A stretch of DNA of 64,000 nt from QFNR01 sp043842855 (GTDB lineage Bacteria; Pseudomonadota; Gammaproteobacteria; Burkholderiales; Neisseriaceae). This document shows, in pieces, positions 28,188-37,248 of the stretch (the first letter of the stretch is position 1; each line of letters opens with the position of its first letter). The DNA lies in assembly GCA_043842855.1 (NCBI GenBank), contig JBBPJF010000001.1, positions 310,001-374,000 of the forward strand, given 5' to 3'. The notes beneath the pieces were generated by a model. The model did no database searches. It worked only from the letters and a program-made list of their open reading frames with translations, and was not told the DNA's origin. The position numbers and the translations under genes are program-made.

Positions 28188-28216
28188 TTAAATCCCATTC
28201 ATTATGTTGTTATAAT
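28188..28216 (+). promoter_or_regulatory. Promoter of lgt
   Basis: A perfect TATAAT at 28211-28216 with TGT before it (extended -10). The -35 TTAAAT at 28188-28193 is weak but correctly spaced at 17 bases. The start codon is 30 bases downstream. Confidence 0.55.
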
Positions 28217-28245
28217 ATTCGCTCTCAAAGAGAGGAAAACTAATC

Positions 28246-29097
28246 ATGCTAATGCATCCCAACTTGTCTCCTGTTATTTTTTCAATTGGCCCTTTGGCCG
28301 TACGCTGGTATGCGCTGGCTTATGTATTAGGCTTTCTGTTCTTTTTCTATATGAGTAAGAGACAAATTGAAAAAGCGAAATCTCCTCTTCGCTCTCTCGA
28401 AGATCTAGATTCCTTATTCCTATATGGGGTCCTAGGAGTGGTAGTGGGTGGGCGATTAGGTTATGTTTGTTTCTATAACTTGCATCACTACCTTACGCAA
28501 CCCCTAGATATTTTTAAAGTTTGGCAAGGAGGCATGTCTTTTCATGGCGGCCTGGTTGGAGTTGTGATAGCTATGGCCTTATTCGCTTATCAGAAACGCT
28601 ACCATTTTCTGGAAATTTCTGACCTCGTAGCACCCCTAGCTCCTGTAGGACTAGGATTAGGTAGAATAGGAAATTTTATTAATGGCGAACTTTGGGGTAG
28701 AATCACCGCTCCTTATCATTTTTGGGCTATGGGTTTTCCACAAGCTCAGTTAGCAGATAAAAATTTGGTAGGCTCTCTTCCCCAAATTTATCAGGATGCC
28801 TTTGGCCTTTGGGGCGCTTTGCCACGCCACCCATCGCAATTGTACGAAGCTTTGCTAGAAGGACTAACGCTTTTCCTAATTCTTCTAGTTTTTAATAGAA
28901 AAAAACGCCCTACGGGTTCAATTACTGCCTTATTCTTGATTCTTTATGGAATTTTCAGGTTTATTATTGAATTCAGTAGACAGCCTGACGCTCAGATAGG
29001 TCTTTTAGCACTAAACCTTTCAATGGGGCAGTGGCTATCTCTACCTATGTTAGTTATCGGCCTGGGCCTTTATATTTTCTCAAAAAGGGAACCTTAA
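28246..29097 (+). CDS. lgt: Prolipoprotein diacylglyceryl transferase
   Basis: 283 residues, about seven membrane helices. Transfers diacylglycerol to the lipobox cysteine of prolipoproteins, as needed for the lipoproteins in this window. The Lgt signature GRIGNFINGELWG (about 140-152), the conserved FHGGLVG and the late RQPD segment are present. GAGG lies about 10 bases before the ATG. Single gene. Confidence 0.97.
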   Translation: MLMHPNLSPVIFSIGPLAVRWYALAYVLGFLFFFYMSKRQIEKAKSPLRSLEDLDSLFLYGVLGVVVGGRLGYVCFYNLHHYLTQPLDIFKVWQGGMSFHGGLVGVVIAMALFAYQKRYHFLEISDLVAPLAPVGLGLGRIGNFINGELWGRITAPYHFWAMGFPQAQLADKNLVGSLPQIYQDAFGLWGALPRHPSQLYEALLEGLTLFLILLVFNRKKRPTGSITALFLILYGIFRFIIEFSRQPDAQIGLLALNLSMGQWLSLPMLVIGLGLYIFSKREP

Positions 29098-29323
29098 TAC
29101 ATCCATAGTAGGAAAATTTACCATAATTATATACTGTTAAAAACAACGATCTTTATTGAAGTTTAACCATTGTGCTATTCTTCTCTGTCTTTGTTTGGAC
29201 CAGATTTTCCACGTGAGTAACTTCTTTTTTTGAATTAGCCCTGAAGCTACTTTATTAACTAGTACCCTAAGCTTGAAAGTATATTCTTTCTGAATGACAA
29301 CGCTATATTTCCCTAGTGTATGA

Positions 29324-29995
29324 CTACTTAGCCTCAGCCAACGTGCTGCTAATAAGCTCTAATAGATCTAGAGGGGACTCGAGAATAAAATTTGCTCCCC
29401 ATTCCAGGGGCTTATCTTCAGTTGTAAGATAGCCCCATGCCGCCACAGCTGTCAACATAGAGGCAGTCCGGCCTGCCTCTATATCTCTCCTAGCATCGCC
29501 CACATAAAGACATGTTTGCGGAGCTATCTTCAATTGCTCACAGGCAAACAGCAACGGCTTTGGGCTAGGTTTGCACTCAATTAAGGTATCACCACTGACG
29601 ACTATTTCGGGAGGTGGCTCAAAATTTAAGTGTGCAACCAATGGCCCTGTGAATCTTTGCACCTTATTAGTCACGATACCCCACCTTAAACCCTTAGCTA
29701 CCAACTGTTTAATTAGTGGCTTAATCTGAGAAAAAGGCTTTGTTTGCTGGGTGCATACCTCTGCATAGTTCTCTATAAATACAGAGTTTAAATGCTCTAA
29801 CTTCTCTTTACTGGTTTTTTTCCCAAGCCCTAGTTGCAGTAAACCGCGGGAACCTTGGCTAACACTAGCTCGGATTTTCTCTTGGGAAATTGGCTCTCGT
29901 CCCTCTAAACGCAATATAGCATTCAATGCCGTTCCTAAATCAGGGGCAGTATCAGCTAAGGTACCATCTAAATCAAATAAAATTGTTCCCAACAT
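29324..29995 (-). CDS. gph: Phosphoglycolate phosphatase (HAD family)
   Basis: With the ATG at 29995 the protein has 223 residues and begins MLGTILFDLDGTLADTAPDL, the HAD motif I with nucleophile Asp9. Motif II is in IVTNK and motif III/IV in PSPKPLL and YVGDARRDIEAG. It clears 2-phosphoglycolate formed in DNA repair. An upstream in-frame TTG at 30076 would add 27 residues that do not align with the family. Confidence 0.92.
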   Translation of the reverse strand: MLGTILFDLDGTLADTAPDLGTALNAILRLEGREPISQEKIRASVSQGSRGLLQLGLGKKTSKEKLEHLNSVFIENYAEVCTQQTKPFSQIKPLIKQLVAKGLRWGIVTNKVQRFTGPLVAHLNFEPPPEIVVSGDTLIECKPSPKPLLFACEQLKIAPQTCLYVGDARRDIEAGRTASMLTAVAAWGYLTTEDKPLEWGANFILESPLDLLELISSTLAEAK

Positions 29996-30490
29996 TCTGG
30001 TACTTTTATCTCTCTGTTTTCCAAATTCATTAAGTGCTAAATTTCTAGGTTTGACTAGGTATGGAAATTTTCCCAAAACAAATCAATGAGTTTCTAATTC
30101 TTAAGTTAAAAAAATCAGCCTTTGTCTTACTATTGATTAACAGGCACTTAAACATAAACCATTCAGCAATTTCCAATAAGCATTAAAGATGCAGTAGCCA
30201 CTCTAAAATCCTCTGCTGGCGATGTATTACAAAGATCCATCTCATAGTCCTATAAGCCCAATGCCAGCTTCATAAATAGGGTCTCTTACCTAACCAATTT
30301 ATTAGCCACCTAACAAGGTACTATACCTGATCAACAACAACCAATACCTACTCTTAATGAATGCTCATAAAAAAATCGCTGCTACCTAAGCTTAGCAGTC
30401 TTCTTCTCTAGCTAGAAAATATCTACCGGCTCAAATATCTCAGATAGCTAGACCAAGACAAAATTTTTAAACTCCTACTGAAAAACAACA

Positions 30491-30578
30491 CCAAAGCCTG
30501 GAATCAAATTACTGTATTTAGTTCAATAGCCCTCATTCAGTTTGATTCTGAAAGCTAGCGCCAAAGTCCAAAATCAAA
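30491..30578. repeat. Imperfect direct repeats in the amiC-gph gap
   Basis: CCAAAGCCTGGAATCAAA at 30491 and CCAAAGTCCAAAATCAAA at 30561 agree at 14 of 18 bases, 70 bases apart. A TTTGATTCTG at about 30541 is partly inverse to the second copy. Confidence 0.4.
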
Positions 30579-30600
30579 CCTTTATAGTTAAAACTCGCAC

Positions 30601-30628
30601 AAGCAAAAAGCCCGAAACTTTTCTTGCT
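30601..30628 (-). other. Hairpin downstream of amiC
   Basis: On the minus strand AAGCAA-g-AAAAG pairs with CTTTTTGCTT around a TTTCGGG loop. There is no T tail after it. Possible 3' end structure. Confidence 0.3.
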
Positions 30629-30683
30629 TAGAACTCACCTGTAATAGCCTGCCTTCTTCTCCTGCCTAGTTTAGAGAATAAAC

Positions 30684-32060
30684 TCATGCTTTAACTTTTA
30701 AAGTTTGAACAAAGCTCAGCACACCTTCACTAATGGAACGAGCTATACGTGCCTTAAATGCATTTCCCCTCAACAAATGCTCCTCAATAGGATTAGAAAT
30801 AAAAGCAGATTCTACTAGTACAGAAGGTATATCAGGTGCTTTTAGCACAGCAAAATTAGCCTGATCAACTGTCTTTTTGTGCAATTGATTAACTTTACCT
30901 AATTCTCTCAAAAGTACATTGCCTAAGCTTAGACTTCTGTTAATCGTTGCAGTCTGGGTCAAATCAAATAAAGTACTATCCACATTCTTATCTCCCACCT
31001 TTTTAACTCCACCGATTTCATCAGCCCTATTCTGTGTTTGCGCTAAATATCGGGCAGCCTCATTTGTGGCACCTTTTTGGCTCAAAGCATATACGCCCGT
31101 CCCCCTAGAGGTAGGATTATTAAAAGAATCTGCATGGATGGAGACAAAGATACTTGCTTTAAGTTTTCTAGCTTTAGCTACTCTCACACGCAACGGCACA
31201 AATACATCTTCGTCACGCGTCATATGAACCTTAAGTCCTTTTTTCCTTAGTTCACTGCGCACCCGTCGTGCAATATCTAATACCACATCCTTTTCACGTG
31301 TACCTAATGCTCCTATTGCTCCCGGATCTTCCCCTCCATGGCCGGGATCTAAGACCACAATGATCTCCTTAGATTTTCGGGTTCCAACGGGCTGCATAAT
31401 TTGGATATCTTGAGACGAACTACTTGCCTCAACCACCGTGCCTACTCTTGAGGTTGGCTTAATTGGCCTACGACGAGGGTCTAAAATTTCAGTAATTTTC
31501 TTTCCTAGAGAATCTTCCTTCTTCACATAGCCAGAAGTCGGACCAATAGTCTCTCCGTTAGTAGACACGCCTCCCCGATTATATTCCTGAAGCAAGGCTA
31601 AAAGAGGATCATCCTCTTGTAGTACAGTGGAAGGATAAAGATCCACCACTAACCGATTTTTGAAGCTTGAAACAGGCTTCAAGGTAAAAAGTTGCGGTTT
31701 AATGCGCTTCTTTAAATCAAACACTATACGCACAGTATTTTCATTATACTGTCCCACTCTTGCCTGGGCGATATAGGGATCATTTTTTAGTATTTTGTCG
31801 GAAATCGTTTTGACTACCTGATTCAATCTAGTATTTTGTAAATCTAATACTAACCTTTCAGGATTTTGTAAATAAAAGTATTTATAGTCAATTTGTGTCT
31901 GTGATTCAAGTGTCACTCTAGTGTAAGCAGAAGCTGGCCAAATACGAATTGCTATCAGCTTACTACTCGAAAGTGATGTGCCATATATAGGTACTATTCT
32001 TAACAAACAGATACCACTCAGTAAGCTTAAAGCTTGTCTACGTGTTAATTTTTTCTCCAT
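30684..32060 (-). CDS. amiC: N-acetylmuramoyl-L-alanine amidase (AmiC type)
   Basis: 458 residues. A twin-arginine signal (TRRQALSLL) sends it to the periplasm. An AMIN domain (about 35-145) targets the septum, and an Amidase_3 zinc domain (about 232-455) cuts peptidoglycan during cell separation. Zinc-site residues include His241 in LDPGHGGEDPG, Glu256 in TREKD, the HADSF histidine and the late SVLVESAF glutamate. The ATG at 32060 lies inside the 3' end of tsaE (16-base overlap), so the two are translationally coupled. Confidence 0.93.
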   Translation of the reverse strand: MEKKLTRRQALSLLSGICLLRIVPIYGTSLSSSKLIAIRIWPASAYTRVTLESQTQIDYKYFYLQNPERLVLDLQNTRLNQVVKTISDKILKNDPYIAQARVGQYNENTVRIVFDLKKRIKPQLFTLKPVSSFKNRLVVDLYPSTVLQEDDPLLALLQEYNRGGVSTNGETIGPTSGYVKKEDSLGKKITEILDPRRRPIKPTSRVGTVVEASSSSQDIQIMQPVGTRKSKEIIVVLDPGHGGEDPGAIGALGTREKDVVLDIARRVRSELRKKGLKVHMTRDEDVFVPLRVRVAKARKLKASIFVSIHADSFNNPTSRGTGVYALSQKGATNEAARYLAQTQNRADEIGGVKKVGDKNVDSTLFDLTQTATINRSLSLGNVLLRELGKVNQLHKKTVDQANFAVLKAPDIPSVLVESAFISNPIEEHLLRGNAFKARIARSISEGVLSFVQTLKVKA

Positions 32061-32494
32061 CGCCTTACCAATTCTTTTCCTACATCAGTCTGGCCTATGA
32101 TCTCTATGCGCCGGCCCCTGGTTTCATAGCTCAAAGTACAGAGTACATCAGGACACAAATTTAAAGGGGCAATTCTTTCAGGCCATTCAACCAGATTAAT
32201 GGCCTTACTACTGACTACTTCATCAAATCCAAGGACATACCACTCCCTAGCATCCGCTAAGCGATACAAGTCGAAGTGATTTACCACAGCTTTTAGGGTT
32301 GAATAAGTTTCCAACAAGGCATAAGTAGGGCTTTTAACCGAGCCGGAATAACCAAGTGAGTGAATTAATGATCGTGCCCAAAAAGTCTTCCCCGTACCTA
32401 GGTCCCCTTTTAAGAAAATTAGTAGGGGTTCCCCGATCACATCAGCAAAGCTTTGTGCTAATTGTCGAGTTTCAACTTCATCTGCCAGAAGCAC
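32045..32494 (-). CDS. tsaE: tRNA threonylcarbamoyladenosine biosynthesis ATPase TsaE
   Basis: 149 residues. Walker A GDLGTGKT (about 30-37), followed by the SPTYALLETY and HFDLYRL motifs, identify TsaE, which drives the TsaBD complex that makes t6A37 in ANN-decoding tRNAs. The start is GTG at 32494, 17 bases inside miaB, with no separate ribosome site, so coupling is likely. It also overlaps amiC by 16 bases. Confidence 0.95.
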   Translation of the reverse strand: MLLADEVETRQLAQSFADVIGEPLLIFLKGDLGTGKTFWARSLIHSLGYSGSVKSPTYALLETYSTLKAVVNHFDLYRLADAREWYVLGFDEVVSSKAINLVEWPERIAPLNLCPDVLCTLSYETRGRRIEIIGQTDVGKELVRRWRKN

Positions 32495-33830
32495 CTGGAA
32501 ATAATGACGAATCGTTTATCAATTCTCCTCTTAATGAAAAAGTATGCGCCTGAGTGATTCTAATGCTTACCATCTGATTTAACAAGCCAGTAGACCCAGT
32601 AAAATTGACTATACGATTGTTAGCTGTACGTGCCTGTAACTGTTCTGGGTCTTTTTTAGAAATTCCTTCTACTAAACACCTCTGTACAGTGCCTATCATA
32701 TTTTGATTAATTCTCAAAGTTTCGGTCTCAATTAACTCATTTAAACGTTCTAACCGCTGTACCTTAACTTCATAGGGGGTCGTATCTGCTAATTCTGAGG
32801 CTGGGGTTCCCGGACGGGGACTGTAAATAAATACAAAACTAAGATCAAACGCTAACTCTTCTACTAAACGAAGTGTTTTCTCAAATTCTCCCTCTGTTTC
32901 TGTGGGAAATCCTACAATAAAATCCGAACTTAGACACAGGTCAGGCCTATATTTCCTTAGCTTTCTTATGATAGATTTATATTCTAGGGTGGTGTAACCT
33001 CGCTTCATTGCAGTCAGCACTTTATCAGAACCACTCTGTATTGGTAAATGTAGATGCGATACCAATTTAGGCAAATCTCGGTAACAATCAATTAAAGTAT
33101 CTGTAAACTCTCGTGGATGACTAGTAGTAAAACGAATCCTTTCAATTGCAGGAATCTCATGAATAATTCTCAATAATGAGGCAAAATCACATATGGTATT
33201 CCCTGCTTGACCCTTGTAAGCATTAACATTTTGTCCAAGTAAATTAATTTCCTTTACTCCTTGATCGACCAATTCCATAATCTCTGCTAGCACATCCTCT
33301 AGTGGCCGCGAGAATTCTTCTCCCCGGGTGTAAGGAACTATACAAAAACTACAGTACTTCGAGCACCCCTCCATAATAGAAAGAAATGCACTTCCCTCCT
33401 TAACTTCGGCTGGAGGTAAATGATCGAATTTTTCTATCTCTGGAAAAGAAATATCTACCTGCGCATACCCTGTTTTTCTTCGAGCCTGGATTAGATTCGG
33501 CAAGCGGTGCAAGGTCTGTGGGCCAAATACTATATCAACGAAGGGAGCCCTCTTAATAATATACTCACCTTCCTGCGAAGCTACGCAGCCACCTACGCCA
33601 ATAATAATATCTCCCTTTTGTTCCTTTAAATGTTTGATCCGACCCAAGTCAGAAAAAACTTTCTCTTGCGCCTTTTCCCTCACACTACAAGTATTAAAAA
33701 GGATAATATCGGCATCTTCCGGATGGTTAACAGGTTCACATAATTCTTCCTTAGATAGCACCGCAAGCATCTTATCTGAATCATATTCATTCATCTGACA
33801 ACCAAATGTTCTAATGTATACCTTTTTCAT
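32478..33830 (-). CDS. miaB: tRNA-2-methylthio-N6-dimethylallyladenosine synthase
   Basis: 450-residue radical-SAM methylthiotransferase acting on i6A37 of tRNAs. The first cluster ligands are Cys11, Cys48 and Cys82; the radical-SAM motif is Cys156-x3-Cys160-x2-Cys163 (CSKYCSFC). A C-terminal TRAM domain is present. AGGA lies 9 bases before the ATG. It heads an overlapping miaB-tsaE-amiC unit; both of the first two genes act at position 37 of tRNA. Confidence 0.97.
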   Translation of the reverse strand: MKKVYIRTFGCQMNEYDSDKMLAVLSKEELCEPVNHPEDADIILFNTCSVREKAQEKVFSDLGRIKHLKEQKGDIIIGVGGCVASQEGEYIIKRAPFVDIVFGPQTLHRLPNLIQARRKTGYAQVDISFPEIEKFDHLPPAEVKEGSAFLSIMEGCSKYCSFCIVPYTRGEEFSRPLEDVLAEIMELVDQGVKEINLLGQNVNAYKGQAGNTICDFASLLRIIHEIPAIERIRFTTSHPREFTDTLIDCYRDLPKLVSHLHLPIQSGSDKVLTAMKRGYTTLEYKSIIRKLRKYRPDLCLSSDFIVGFPTETEGEFEKTLRLVEELAFDLSFVFIYSPRPGTPASELADTTPYEVKVQRLERLNELIETETLRINQNMIGTVQRCLVEGISKKDPEQLQARTANNRIVNFTGSTGLLNQMVSIRITQAHTFSLRGELINDSSLFPGASGR

Positions 33831-33871
33831 TTTTTATTTCCTACGACAAAGAAGAACATGCCTTCTAAAAG

Positions 33872-33903
33872 CAAAAAAGCTAACCCAATACCACGGTTAG
33901 CTT
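33872..33903 (-). terminator. Rho-independent terminator of the ribosomal cluster
   Basis: On the minus strand AAGCTAACC and GGTTAGCTT form a 9-base-pair stem with a 9-base loop, followed by six T residues. It lies about 90 bases after the rplQ stop and before miaB, which is on the same strand. Confidence 0.85.
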
Positions 33904-33993
33904 CTACTAGCTCTTAACTGCTGGCCAGCCCTATGCTTCAAGCCCTGCTCAAGCATCACCAATATAGCGGAGCAAAGCTCAAATTATAATTTC

Positions 33994-34521
33994 TCACTTA
34001 TCATCCTCAGTCATAAGTTCTGTCGTTTCAGCCTTAATGCCAACCTCAGGAGAGGTTGCTTCTATTACATCTGCTACAGATGAGCTAATTTTCTCTTGCT
34101 CCGCACTCTTTCCACCAACATTAACTACCGGTATCTGTTCTTCCTGAACAACAGAACCAGGAATAGCCAAATCTACAAGCCGGACCAAGGCCAAAGGAGC
34201 GCTATCTCCCTCTCGAAAACCGAATTTCAAGATACTAATATAACCACCCTTTCGTTTAGCAAATCGCGGGCCCAAATCTGCAAAAAGTTTTACTACAACT
34301 TCTCGATTACGTGTACGGTTAAACGCTAAACGGCGGTTAGATAAGCTTGCCTTCTTACCCAAGGTAATCAAGGGTTCAGCTACGCGACGTAATTCTTTAG
34401 CCTTCGGCAACGTGGTGAGGATGGTTTCCTCTAACAGCAAAGAATTCGCCATGTTTCGGAACATAGCCAACCTATGGCTACTAGTCCTATTGAGTTTACG
34501 ATTAGAGCTGCGATGCCGCAT
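33994..34521 (-). CDS. rplQ: 50S ribosomal protein L17 with acidic C-terminal tail
   Basis: 175 residues, against about 120-130 in most bacteria. Residues 1-119 are ordinary L17 (MRHRSSNRKLNRTSSHR, FADLGPRFAKRKGGY). From about 120 a glutamate- and serine-rich tail of some 55 residues follows, ending TTELMTEDDK. It reads through without stops and is followed directly by the stop codon. Last gene of the cluster, 21 bases after rpoA. Confidence 0.97.
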   Translation of the reverse strand: MRHRSSNRKLNRTSSHRLAMFRNMANSLLLEETILTTLPKAKELRRVAEPLITLGKKASLSNRRLAFNRTRNREVVVKLFADLGPRFAKRKGGYISILKFGFREGDSAPLALVRLVDLAIPGSVVQEEQIPVVNVGGKSAEQEKISSSVADVIEATSPEVGIKAETTELMTEDDK

Positions 34522-34542
34522 GTTACTATCCTTCTTAAATAA

Positions 34543-35529
34543 TTATAACTTATTACCTAAACTAGCCGGCGGCCAAGCTTCCAGCTCAGTGCCCAAGGCC
34601 AACCCTTTAGATTCCAAGACCTCTTTAATCTCATTTAAAGATTTTCTGCCTAAATTAGGTGTTTTCAATAATTCCGTCTCTGTACGCTGCACCAGATCAC
34701 CTATATAGTAGATGCTTTCAGCTTTCAAACAATTTGCCGAGCGAACAGTTAGATCCAAATCATCTACTGGTTGAAGTAGAACCGGATCAATTTCTGGCTC
34801 TTCCTGTGCTATCTTTTCTTCTGATTTGCTCTTCAAATCAGCAAAAATCGACATTTGGTCTATTAAAATCCTAGCAGCAGTCCGAACGGCATCCTCCGCA
34901 CTCATCAAGCCGTTAGTTTCGATATCTAACACCAGACAATCCAAATCTGTTCTCTGCTTTACACGTGCAGGTTTGACCTCAAAACTAACACAATTAATCG
35001 GAGAAAAACTTGCATCTAATTGAATAGCTCCTACCTGCCTAGTGTCTTCATTAGACTGTCTTGAAGAGACGGGTTGATAACCTATACCGCTTTCTACTTT
35101 AATGAGTAATTCTAATTCCCCCCCTTCAGCCAAGTGGCAAATCACATGCTCAGGATTGACTACCTCAACTTCATGGGTTAGCTGAATATCTGATGCAAAA
35201 ACTACACCTGCTTCACTTTTCTTTAAAAGCAGGGTCACTTCATCCGTACCATGCAATCTAAATACTACCCCTTTCAGGTTCAAGAGTACGTCTACTACAT
35301 CTTCCTGAACATGATCAATAGTAGAGTATTCATGCAATACCCCAGTAATAGTAACCTCTGTGGGAGCGTAGCCGGTCATGGATGATAGCAAGATCCTTCT
35401 TAGGGCATTGCCCAGCGTGTGTCCAAAGCCTCTTTCGAAGGGTTCCATTGTAACCAAAGTACGATTAGGGGAAATTTCCTCCACCTCAATACTACGGGGT
35501 TTTAAAAATTCAGAAGTATTGTTATGCAT
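34543..35529 (-). CDS. rpoA: DNA-directed RNA polymerase alpha subunit
   Basis: 328 residues. The N-terminal domain (about 1-235) carries the dimer motif GFGHTLGNALRRILLSSM, cut to its core here. The C-terminal domain (about 250-320) has LDLTVRSANCLKAESIYYIG and NLGRKSLNEIK, which bind UP elements and activators. Lies between rpsD and rplQ in the alpha operon order. Confidence 0.98.
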   Translation of the reverse strand: MHNNTSEFLKPRSIEVEEISPNRTLVTMEPFERGFGHTLGNALRRILLSSMTGYAPTEVTITGVLHEYSTIDHVQEDVVDVLLNLKGVVFRLHGTDEVTLLLKKSEAGVVFASDIQLTHEVEVVNPEHVICHLAEGGELELLIKVESGIGYQPVSSRQSNEDTRQVGAIQLDASFSPINCVSFEVKPARVKQRTDLDCLVLDIETNGLMSAEDAVRTAARILIDQMSIFADLKSKSEEKIAQEEPEIDPVLLQPVDDLDLTVRSANCLKAESIYYIGDLVQRTETELLKTPNLGRKSLNEIKEVLESKGLALGTELEAWPPASLGNKL

Positions 35530-35567
35530 TTACTTTTCCTAAAATAGCCACAGAGGTCGTCTCACTA

Positions 35568-36191
35568 TTACTTAGAATAAAACTCGACGACCAACTGTTC
35601 ATTAATCTCTTGGTTTAGCTCCGAGCGATCAGGATCTTGTCTATACTCAGCTGACATCTGGCCGGTATTGACCGACAACCAGGTAGGGAATCCAGCCTGC
35701 TCTGCCAGCTGAAGAGATTCCTGTATACGGAGCTGCTTCCTAGCCTTTTCTTTTACAGAAACTACTTGCCCTGGTTTAACAAGGTAAGAAGCAATATTCA
35801 CGCGCTCTCCATTAACCAAAATGGCTCCATGTGAAACCAGTTGTCTAGCCTCGGCTCGCGTAGATCCAAATCCTGACCTATAAACTACATTGTCCAACCT
35901 AGACTCTAATAGCTTTAATAGATTTTCCCCAGTAGAGCCCTTTCTCCTATCTGCCTCAGCAAAATAATTACGGAATTGTTTTTCTAAAACTCCATAAATT
36001 CTACGAATCTTTTGCTTTTCCCTCAACTGTAACCCAAAGCCAGACAACTGCTTAGGTCGTATACCATGTTGACCCGGTGCCACATTAAACTTTTTACTTT
36101 TATCTTCAAAAGAACGGCGCCGGCTTTTCAATTCTAAATCGGTTCCTTCTCGACGCGAAAGCTTACATTTAGGTCCTAAATAACGTGCCAT
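35568..36191 (-). CDS. rpsD: 30S ribosomal protein S4
   Basis: 207 residues from the ATG at 36191, which has a perfect AGGAGG five bases before ATGTA-ATG; the longer frame start at 36236 overlaps rpsK and is not used. It starts MARYLGPKCKLSRREG and has a central S4 RNA-binding domain (RLDNVVYRSGFGSTRAEARQ, cut to core). Single cysteine, so no zinc site. S4 is the usual autoregulator of the alpha operon. Confidence 0.98.
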   Translation of the reverse strand: MARYLGPKCKLSRREGTDLELKSRRRSFEDKSKKFNVAPGQHGIRPKQLSGFGLQLREKQKIRRIYGVLEKQFRNYFAEADRRKGSTGENLLKLLESRLDNVVYRSGFGSTRAEARQLVSHGAILVNGERVNIASYLVKPGQVVSVKEKARKQLRIQESLQLAEQAGFPTWLSVNTGQMSAEYRQDPDRSELNQEINEQLVVEFYSK

Positions 36192-36205
36192 TACATTCCT
36201 CCTGA

Positions 36206-36598
36206 TTAAATACGACGACGCTTCGGAGGACGACATCCATTATGCGGTATAGGTGTCACATCCGAAATACTGGTAATCTTAAAACCAAGAGCATTTAGAG
36301 AACGGACTGAAGATTCCCTTCCTGGACCAGGACCGTTGATTAACACTTCCAGGTTCTTCACACCATACTCCTGAGCTACTTTACCAGCTGTTTCCGCTGC
36401 AATTTGTGCAGCAAAAGGTGTACTTTTTCGGGACCCCTTAAACCCTGTCCCACCAGAGGTAGCCCAAGATAACGCATTACCCTGACGATCAGTGATCGTG
36501 ATGATAGTGTTATTAAAAGACGCATGCACATGCACTACACCATCACTGACAGTTTTTCGTATTTTCTTGCGTATACGGGCTGTATTTACTTTAGCCAT
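36206..36598 (-). CDS. rpsK: 30S ribosomal protein S11
   Basis: 130 residues of the small-subunit platform. VHVHASFNNTIITITD and the C-terminal HNGCRPPKRRRI are diagnostic. 14 bases before rpsD and 31 bases after rpsM. Confidence 0.98.
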   Translation of the reverse strand: MAKVNTARIRKKIRKTVSDGVVHVHASFNNTIITITDRQGNALSWATSGGTGFKGSRKSTPFAAQIAAETAGKVAQEYGVKNLEVLINGPGPGRESSVRSLNALGFKITSISDVTPIPHNGCRPPKRRRI

Positions 36599-36629
36599 TC
36601 CCTATCCTTAAAAATTAAACCTACTGACC

Positions 36630-36992
36630 TTATTTCTTACCTGCGATCGCTTTACGGGGACCTTTACGTGTCCTAGCATTAGTGCGAGTACGCTGGCCAC
36701 GACAAGGAAGACCACGACGATGGCGAAATCCACGATAAGAGCCCATATCCATCAATCGTCTAATAGACATCATGACTTCACGACGTAAATCGCCTTCCAC
36801 CCCATATTTTGCTACTTCTTCACGTAATCTTTCCAATTCATTTTCAGTCAAATCCTGTACCCTCTTCGAGGGTTCAACTCCCGCAGCAGCACAAACTAGT
36901 TTGGCTCGAGAAGTTCCGATGCCATAGATAGCCTGCAGGCCTATCACAGTATGCGCCTTATTGGGGATATTTACTCCAGCTATACGAGCCAT
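36630..36992 (-). CDS. rpsM: 30S ribosomal protein S13
   Basis: 120 residues. ARIAGVNIPNKAHTVIGLQAIYGIG, cut here, and RGLPCRGQRTRTNARTRKG are typical; the basic C-terminal tail reaches toward the P-site tRNA. It follows infA by only 30 bases, so the rpmJ gene normally found there is absent. Confidence 0.98.
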   Translation of the reverse strand: MARIAGVNIPNKAHTVIGLQAIYGIGTSRAKLVCAAAGVEPSKRVQDLTENELERLREEVAKYGVEGDLRREVMMSIRRLMDMGSYRGFRHRRGLPCRGQRTRTNARTRKGPRKAIAGKK

Positions 36993-37022
36993 AGATATTT
37001 CCTCATTTTTCTAACAACTAGC

Positions 37023-37241
37023 CTACCGAGATCGGAAAATAATCCGACCCTTACTCAAATCATAGGGAGTCAATTCCACAGTCACCCTATCTCCAGGGGA
37101 AATACGAATATAATTCATCCTCATTTTACCTGAGATAACCCCGAGAACCTCATGACCATTTTCAAGTCGAACCTTAAAAGTGGCATTGGGTAGCATCTCT
37201 AAAATTTCCCCTTCCATTTGTAATGTGTCTTCTTTCGCCAT
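37023..37241 (-). CDS. infA: Translation initiation factor IF-1
   Basis: 72 residues, a single S1-like OB fold: MAKEDTLQMEGEILEMLPNA and SGKMRMNYIRISPGDRV. Placement between secY and rpsM is a betaproteobacterial arrangement. 7 bases after secY. Confidence 0.98.
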   Translation of the reverse strand: MAKEDTLQMEGEILEMLPNATFKVRLENGHEVLGVISGKMRMNYIRISPGDRVTVELTPYDLSKGRIIFRSR

Positions 37242-37248
37242 GCTAAAA

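Larger units (their letters stand above)
29996..30683. other. 688-base gap between amiC and gph
   Basis: No gene recognised on either strand; all frames are short. It holds a pair of similar 18-base direct repeats (30491 and 30561), an inverted repeat around 30539-30578, and a bulged hairpin at 30601-30628 that could end amiC transcripts. It may be a decayed gene, but no similarity could be recognised. Confidence 0.5.

Noticed and set aside
36192..36236. N-terminal extension of S4 by 15 residues
   Set aside because: A perfect AGGAGG precedes the internal ATG at 36191, which also gives the universal S4 start.
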